From NCBI GenBank assembly GCA_052117605.1, contig JBQKIT010000034.1: DNA of 6,808 nucleotides, one strand, 5' to 3'. Origin of the DNA: CAG-791 sp000431495 (GTDB lineage: Bacteria; Bacillota; Clostridia; Lachnospirales; Lachnospiraceae). Below are positions 4,708-6,808 of the stretch, one piece after another. Under the pieces are notes generated by a model. That model did not search any database. It was not told where the DNA came from and worked only from the letters and a program-made list of their open reading frames with translations. Numbering within the stretch: position 1 is the stretch's first letter; each line of letters starts with the position of its first letter. The translations under genes and the position numbers were made by a program.

Positions 4708-4823
4708 TGACAGACCGGACCGTGCTGCTTCTGTCTGGCGGAAATCCGCAGGCAGCTTTTGCAAAGTGCTGATATCTTAATTGAGTCGCCTGACCGCAAA
4801 ACGTATCAACCACAACAGGCTGC

Positions 4824-4853
4824 GAATAACAAAAGAATAACGAATAACAATAA
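4824..4853. repeat. GAATAAC short repeats
   Basis: GAATAAC occurs three times (4824-4830, 4835-4841, 4842-4848), the last two in tandem. The 12-mer GAATAACAATAA at 4842-4853 recurs exactly at 6726-6737, near the right edge. The rest of the gap (4628-4916) holds the hairpin above, a short GCCC/GGGC stem (4867-4880) and no gene that I can support. Confidence 0.4.
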
Positions 4854-4916
4854 CCTTTAACACAGCGCCCATCAAAGGGCAGATCGCAGAGTGCTGCACT
4901 TTGTCGGAATGGGTGA

Positions 4917-5429
4917 TCAGAGCTCGATTTCCATGGTTTCGGTACTGTTCAGAAGGTCAAGAGCGGTCTGGGCTCTGGACAATTCTGCGGAAACTGCGGT
5001 GTAATCCTCTTTTGCTTTTTCCGGATCGTAGTTGGCAATGCAATAGTCAATGACAGCAGTATCCGGAGAAAAGCCTCTCGCAGAAGCGCGCTGTTTCGGA
5101 AGCCGCTGCATCATCGCTGCGAGCTTCTGTTTCCGTTTGGAAAGCTGCGGGATATAGACCAGAATCTGATCCACAGTCATATCAAATCCGGGGACTAAGT
5201 GTGTCAGATTGAACATGCTGATGACATGCTTCACCTTCCGAATTTGCTGCTCCAAATCTGCAAGCTGATCCTGTACCAGCCGATAATCATATTCCGGGCG
5301 CATGTCTTCGATGTTCTCACCGAGCGCGGCATTGAAAACGGAGCAGAGATTTTCCTGAAGCTCCAGATTGTCGTGACGGTCATTTAATTCACGAAGCAGC
5401 TTGGCTGCCTCGGCAGAGGTATATTTCAT
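4917..5429 (-). CDS. Conserved hypothetical coiled-coil protein, 170 aa
   Basis: The protein starts MKYTSAEAAKLLREL and is rich in charged helices. A likely coiled coil spans about residues 48-70 (DYRLVQDQLADLEQQIRKVK), a second helical block about 94-113 (PQLSKRKQKLAAMMQRLP), and a third about 136-161 (EKAKEDYTAVSAELSRAQTA). Between them HLVPGFDMTVDQILVYIP (77-94) looks like a conserved, less helical core. There is no signal peptide, membrane segment or catalytic motif, so it is probably cytoplasmic. I have an impression of similar proteins in gut Firmicutes but know no name or function. The start at 5429 is supported by AAAGGAG on the minus strand a few bases upstream; extending further, as the open frame would allow, runs into the antisense of the Ser-rich gene. 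A consensus extended -10 (5485-5493) lies upstream. It is divergent from 5567-6670. Confidence 0.8.
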   Translation of the reverse strand: MKYTSAEAAKLLRELNDRHDNLELQENLCSVFNAALGENIEDMRPEYDYRLVQDQLADLEQQIRKVKHVISMFNLTHLVPGFDMTVDQILVYIPQLSKRKQKLAAMMQRLPKQRASARGFSPDTAVIDYCIANYDPEKAKEDYTAVSAELSRAQTALDLLNSTETMEIEL

Positions 5430-5484
5430 AAGATTGCCGGCTCCTTTCTGATCTTTCCAACGAACTTTTTCTGACTTCGAATCT

Positions 5485-5493
5485 ATTATAACA
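5485..5493 (-). promoter_or_regulatory. Extended -10 promoter of the coiled-coil gene
   Basis: On the minus strand the sequence reads TGTTATAAT, a perfect extended -10 element (TGnTATAAT). It lies 55 bases upstream of the start codon at 5429, predicting a leader of about 50 nt. I find no good -35, which extended -10 promoters often lack. Confidence 0.65.
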
Positions 5494-5516
5494 ACCGTGT
5501 GAGAAGAAAAGCGATA

Positions 5517-5525
5517 TGTTATACT
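5517..5525 (+). promoter_or_regulatory. Extended -10 promoter of the Ser-rich zinc-ribbon gene
   Basis: TGTTATACT matches the extended -10 consensus with one difference. It lies 41 bases upstream of the start codon at 5567 and points away from the minus-strand promoter at 5485-5493. It overlaps a small inverted repeat, TTATAC (5519-5524) with GTATAA (5530-5535), which could be a regulator site or a stem at the transcript's 5' end. Confidence 0.55.
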
Positions 5526-5566
5526 TTCAGTATAAAAATTAACGAAAAAGAAAGGAAACTGACGAT

Positions 5567-6670
5567 ATGCCCAGCAGCCGTTCTTCTTCCAGCCATTCAT
5601 CCCGTTCTTCCTCAAGCCGTTCGTCGAGCTCTTCGAGTCGGTCCTCAAGCCGTCCGTCAAGCTCTTCCAGTCGTTCTTCCGGTTTTTCCTCCGGCCGCTC
5701 CGGCGGACCTTCGAGGCATTCATCCGGCTCCTCTGCCAGCCGGCATTCCACAAGCAGCCATTCCTCCAGCTATTCCGGCTCTGCAAGAAGACCCGGAATG
5801 GCCGGAAGCCGCGGAACCAGTGTCAATGCGCGAACCTACCGCCCGCGGCGCAATCAGCCGAGAAGCTATCCGGGATCGGATCTGACGCGGTACGTATGTC
5901 ATCATCACGATTATGTGTATTATCCAGTTGCCTGGGAAAGCGAAGGAACCAGCTATGCGGCGGGCTATTATGATGAGGACGGCAAACACTACGACAGCGT
6001 TCTGATTAAGGATGAGCAGACCATCTGTAAGTGCGAATACTGCGGATCCTCCGTCAAGATCAAGTGGGAAGGCGGAGCAATGCCGAACTGTCCGAACTGC
6101 GGAGCCCCGCTGTCGGCTCAGGCCACAGACGAGAACGGAAGTCAGACGGGAACAGAGGGGACTGCCAATACCGGCGGTAAGAAAAAACCTTCCAAGGCAA
6201 AAATTGTGCTCCGAATCCTGCTTGCCGTATTCCTGCTGCAGTTTATCTGGGGCCTTATTTCGGTATGGAACGAAGAGAAAGCAGTCGGCGTACAGGAGGT
6301 CACCACGACAGGACAGGAAAAGGAGCCGGCGGAGCCTTATCCGGCAGGCGGCGATAGCGATGTGGAATGGGCTGAGCCGGAGGAGGTTTATGTCGATGCG
6401 CTTGGCAGGTACTGTCCGCTCGGTTCGGATGGCAATTACTACGACAGTGAGACCGGAACCTATTTCTGGTTCAATACGGATGTAACACCGCCGCAGTGGC
6501 AGTACTGGGTAGAAGGAATTTCCGACGACTACGGAGACTATGGCTGGATGGAATACGATGATGCAGAGCAGCAGTGGTATATCGAGTCGGAGGACGGCTG
6601 GGATGTGCTCCCCGCGGACTATGATGCAGATGCGCTGTGGCATTTCGAAAACGCAAACGAGTTTCCGTGA
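5567..6670 (+). CDS. Ser/Arg-rich zinc-ribbon protein with one membrane segment
   Basis: This 367-residue protein is built of distinct blocks. Residues 1-72 are low complexity, with 45 serines interspersed with arginine, histidine and glycine. Residues 105-150 are rich in Tyr, His and Asp. A zinc ribbon follows with CxxC pairs at C156/C159 and C175/C178 (CEYCG ... CPNCG). A lysine-rich stretch (205-212) leads into one transmembrane helix at about 213-234. The tail (235-367) is acidic and rich in Trp and Tyr. The positive charges before the helix suggest an N-inside orientation, with the ribbon in the cytoplasm and the aromatic tail outside. The function is unknown; sensing or anchoring at the envelope is only a guess. 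AAAGGAAA (5551-5558) precedes ATG 5567. The block 134-149 (YYDEDGKHYDS) resembles 291-301 (YYDSETGTYFW), hinting at an internal repeat. Confidence 0.85.
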   Translation: MPSSRSSSSHSSRSSSSRSSSSSSRSSSRPSSSSSRSSGFSSGRSGGPSRHSSGSSASRHSTSSHSSSYSGSARRPGMAGSRGTSVNARTYRPRRNQPRSYPGSDLTRYVCHHHDYVYYPVAWESEGTSYAAGYYDEDGKHYDSVLIKDEQTICKCEYCGSSVKIKWEGGAMPNCPNCGAPLSAQATDENGSQTGTEGTANTGGKKKPSKAKIVLRILLAVFLLQFIWGLISVWNEEKAVGVQEVTTTGQEKEPAEPYPAGGDSDVEWAEPEEVYVDALGRYCPLGSDGNYYDSETGTYFWFNTDVTPPQWQYWVEGISDDYGDYGWMEYDDAEQQWYIESEDGWDVLPADYDADALWHFENANEFP

Positions 6671-6747
6671 AAATTAAAATCGCCCCGAAATGTCATCATG
6701 GTGTGCTACCCGTCAAGTGGACAATGAATAACAATAAGTTCTAAGTT

Positions 6748-6786
6748 TACCCTGGCTGACGAAAAGTCAGCCAGGGTATTTCTTTA
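6748..6786 (+). terminator. Strong intrinsic terminator
   Basis: TACCCTGGCTGAC (6748-6760) and GTCAGCCAGGGTA (6766-6778) form a perfect 13-bp stem with a GAAAA loop, followed by TTTCTTT (6779-6785). It would end rightward transcription from the Ser-rich gene, whose stop codon is 77 bases upstream. It may belong to the putative insertion sequence rather than to the gene, protecting the element from outside transcription. Confidence 0.75.
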
Positions 6787-6808
6787 TGCTGCTGTCTGAT
6801 ACTGATCA
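6784..6808 (-). CDS. C-terminal codons of a putative IS3-type transposase (partial)
   Basis: On the minus strand, codons from the window edge read DQYQTAA followed by TAA (6786-6784). Seven residues are too few for an assignment by themselves. The call depends on the resemblance to the ends of IS3-family OrfB proteins (phrases such as SPVEYRxQY) and on the adjacent hairpin and putative terminal repeat. The gene would begin outside the window. Confidence 0.3.

Larger units (their letters stand above)
6702..6808 (-). mobile_element. Probable end of an IS3-type insertion sequence
   Basis: The right edge looks like the end of an insertion sequence whose transposase is read leftward. A possible terminal repeat begins TGTGCTACCCGTCAAGTGG at 6702-6720. 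It is followed by a hairpin (6748-6778) and then the last codons of a minus-strand gene ending DQYQTAA (stop at 6784-6786), which resembles the end of IS3-family OrfB transposases. Only about 100 bases are visible, the other terminus is outside the window, and the family is recalled rather than proven. Confidence 0.35.

Noticed and set aside
5430..5786. N-terminal extension of the minus-strand coiled-coil gene to 5786
   Set aside because: The extension crosses the divergent promoter region and the antisense of the Ser-rich repeat. The start at 5429 has its own ribosome binding site and natural N-terminus.
6012..6485. 157-codon plus-strand frame inside the Ser-rich gene
   Set aside because: Arg/Ser-rich shadow in another frame of a well-supported gene, with no ribosome binding site.
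5720..6643. 307-codon open frame on the minus strand opposite the Ser-rich gene
   Set aside because: It is the antisense of a clearly coding plus-strand gene with zinc-ribbon and membrane features. It has no ribosome binding site and reads as unpatterned Ile/Arg/Cys-rich sequence.

Overview
The window looks like chromosomal DNA of a gut-type Clostridia (Firmicutes) organism. Strong Shine-Dalgarno sequences (AAAGGAGG, AGGAGGAGG) precede most genes, some starts are TTG, and the gene families (HEPN/MNT pair, AlbA_2-type ATP-binding protein, DUF3791) are common in Lachnospiraceae-like genomes. This is an inference from style and families, not a species call.

Positions 1-4700 form a decaying accessory island. 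The left edge carries the 3' end of a degenerate group II intron (about 82-233), with a clear domain VI hairpin but apparently without the 5' strand of domain V. Next come a palindrome and a solitary Phd/YefM antitoxin (396-668) with no toxin beside it, then 363 bp of gene-free debris. The one clearly intact module follows: an MNT nucleotidyltransferase (1032-1385) overlapping a HEPN-domain protein (1372-1809), a recognised toxin-antitoxin architecture with its key residues present. After it come a small conserved protein (1900-2133), an ATP-binding regulator fragment broken by a nonsense codon (2158-2655), and a second AlbA_2/ATPase regulator (2889-4254) broken twice: by an internal deletion with frameshift and by a five-copy 11-bp tandem repeat that puts its C-terminal winged helix out of frame. 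The island ends with a truncated second copy of the small conserved protein, fused to the tail of a lost gene, and an intact DUF3791 gene (4406-4627).

The two regulator/small-protein loci share sequence. The stretch after the HEPN gene still carries the last codons of a regulator tail matching 4237-4254, and 4267-4315 encodes the same 16 residues as 2003-2051 with mostly synonymous differences. This suggests an ancestral regulator-small protein unit that was duplicated or acquired twice and then eroded differently at each locus.

Positions 4917-6670 look like ordinary, less disturbed chromosome. A 170-aa coiled-coil protein of unknown function on the minus strand faces away from a 367-aa Ser/Arg-rich zinc-ribbon membrane protein on the plus strand. 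They share a 137-bp region with two back-to-back extended -10 promoters. After a strong hairpin terminator, the right edge probably enters an insertion sequence of IS3 type. I see no tRNA, rRNA or CRISPR array. I did not find a demonstrably new system. The best candidates for follow-up are the HEPN/MNT pair in its island, the 11-bp frame-switch repeat and the divergent gene pair on the right.
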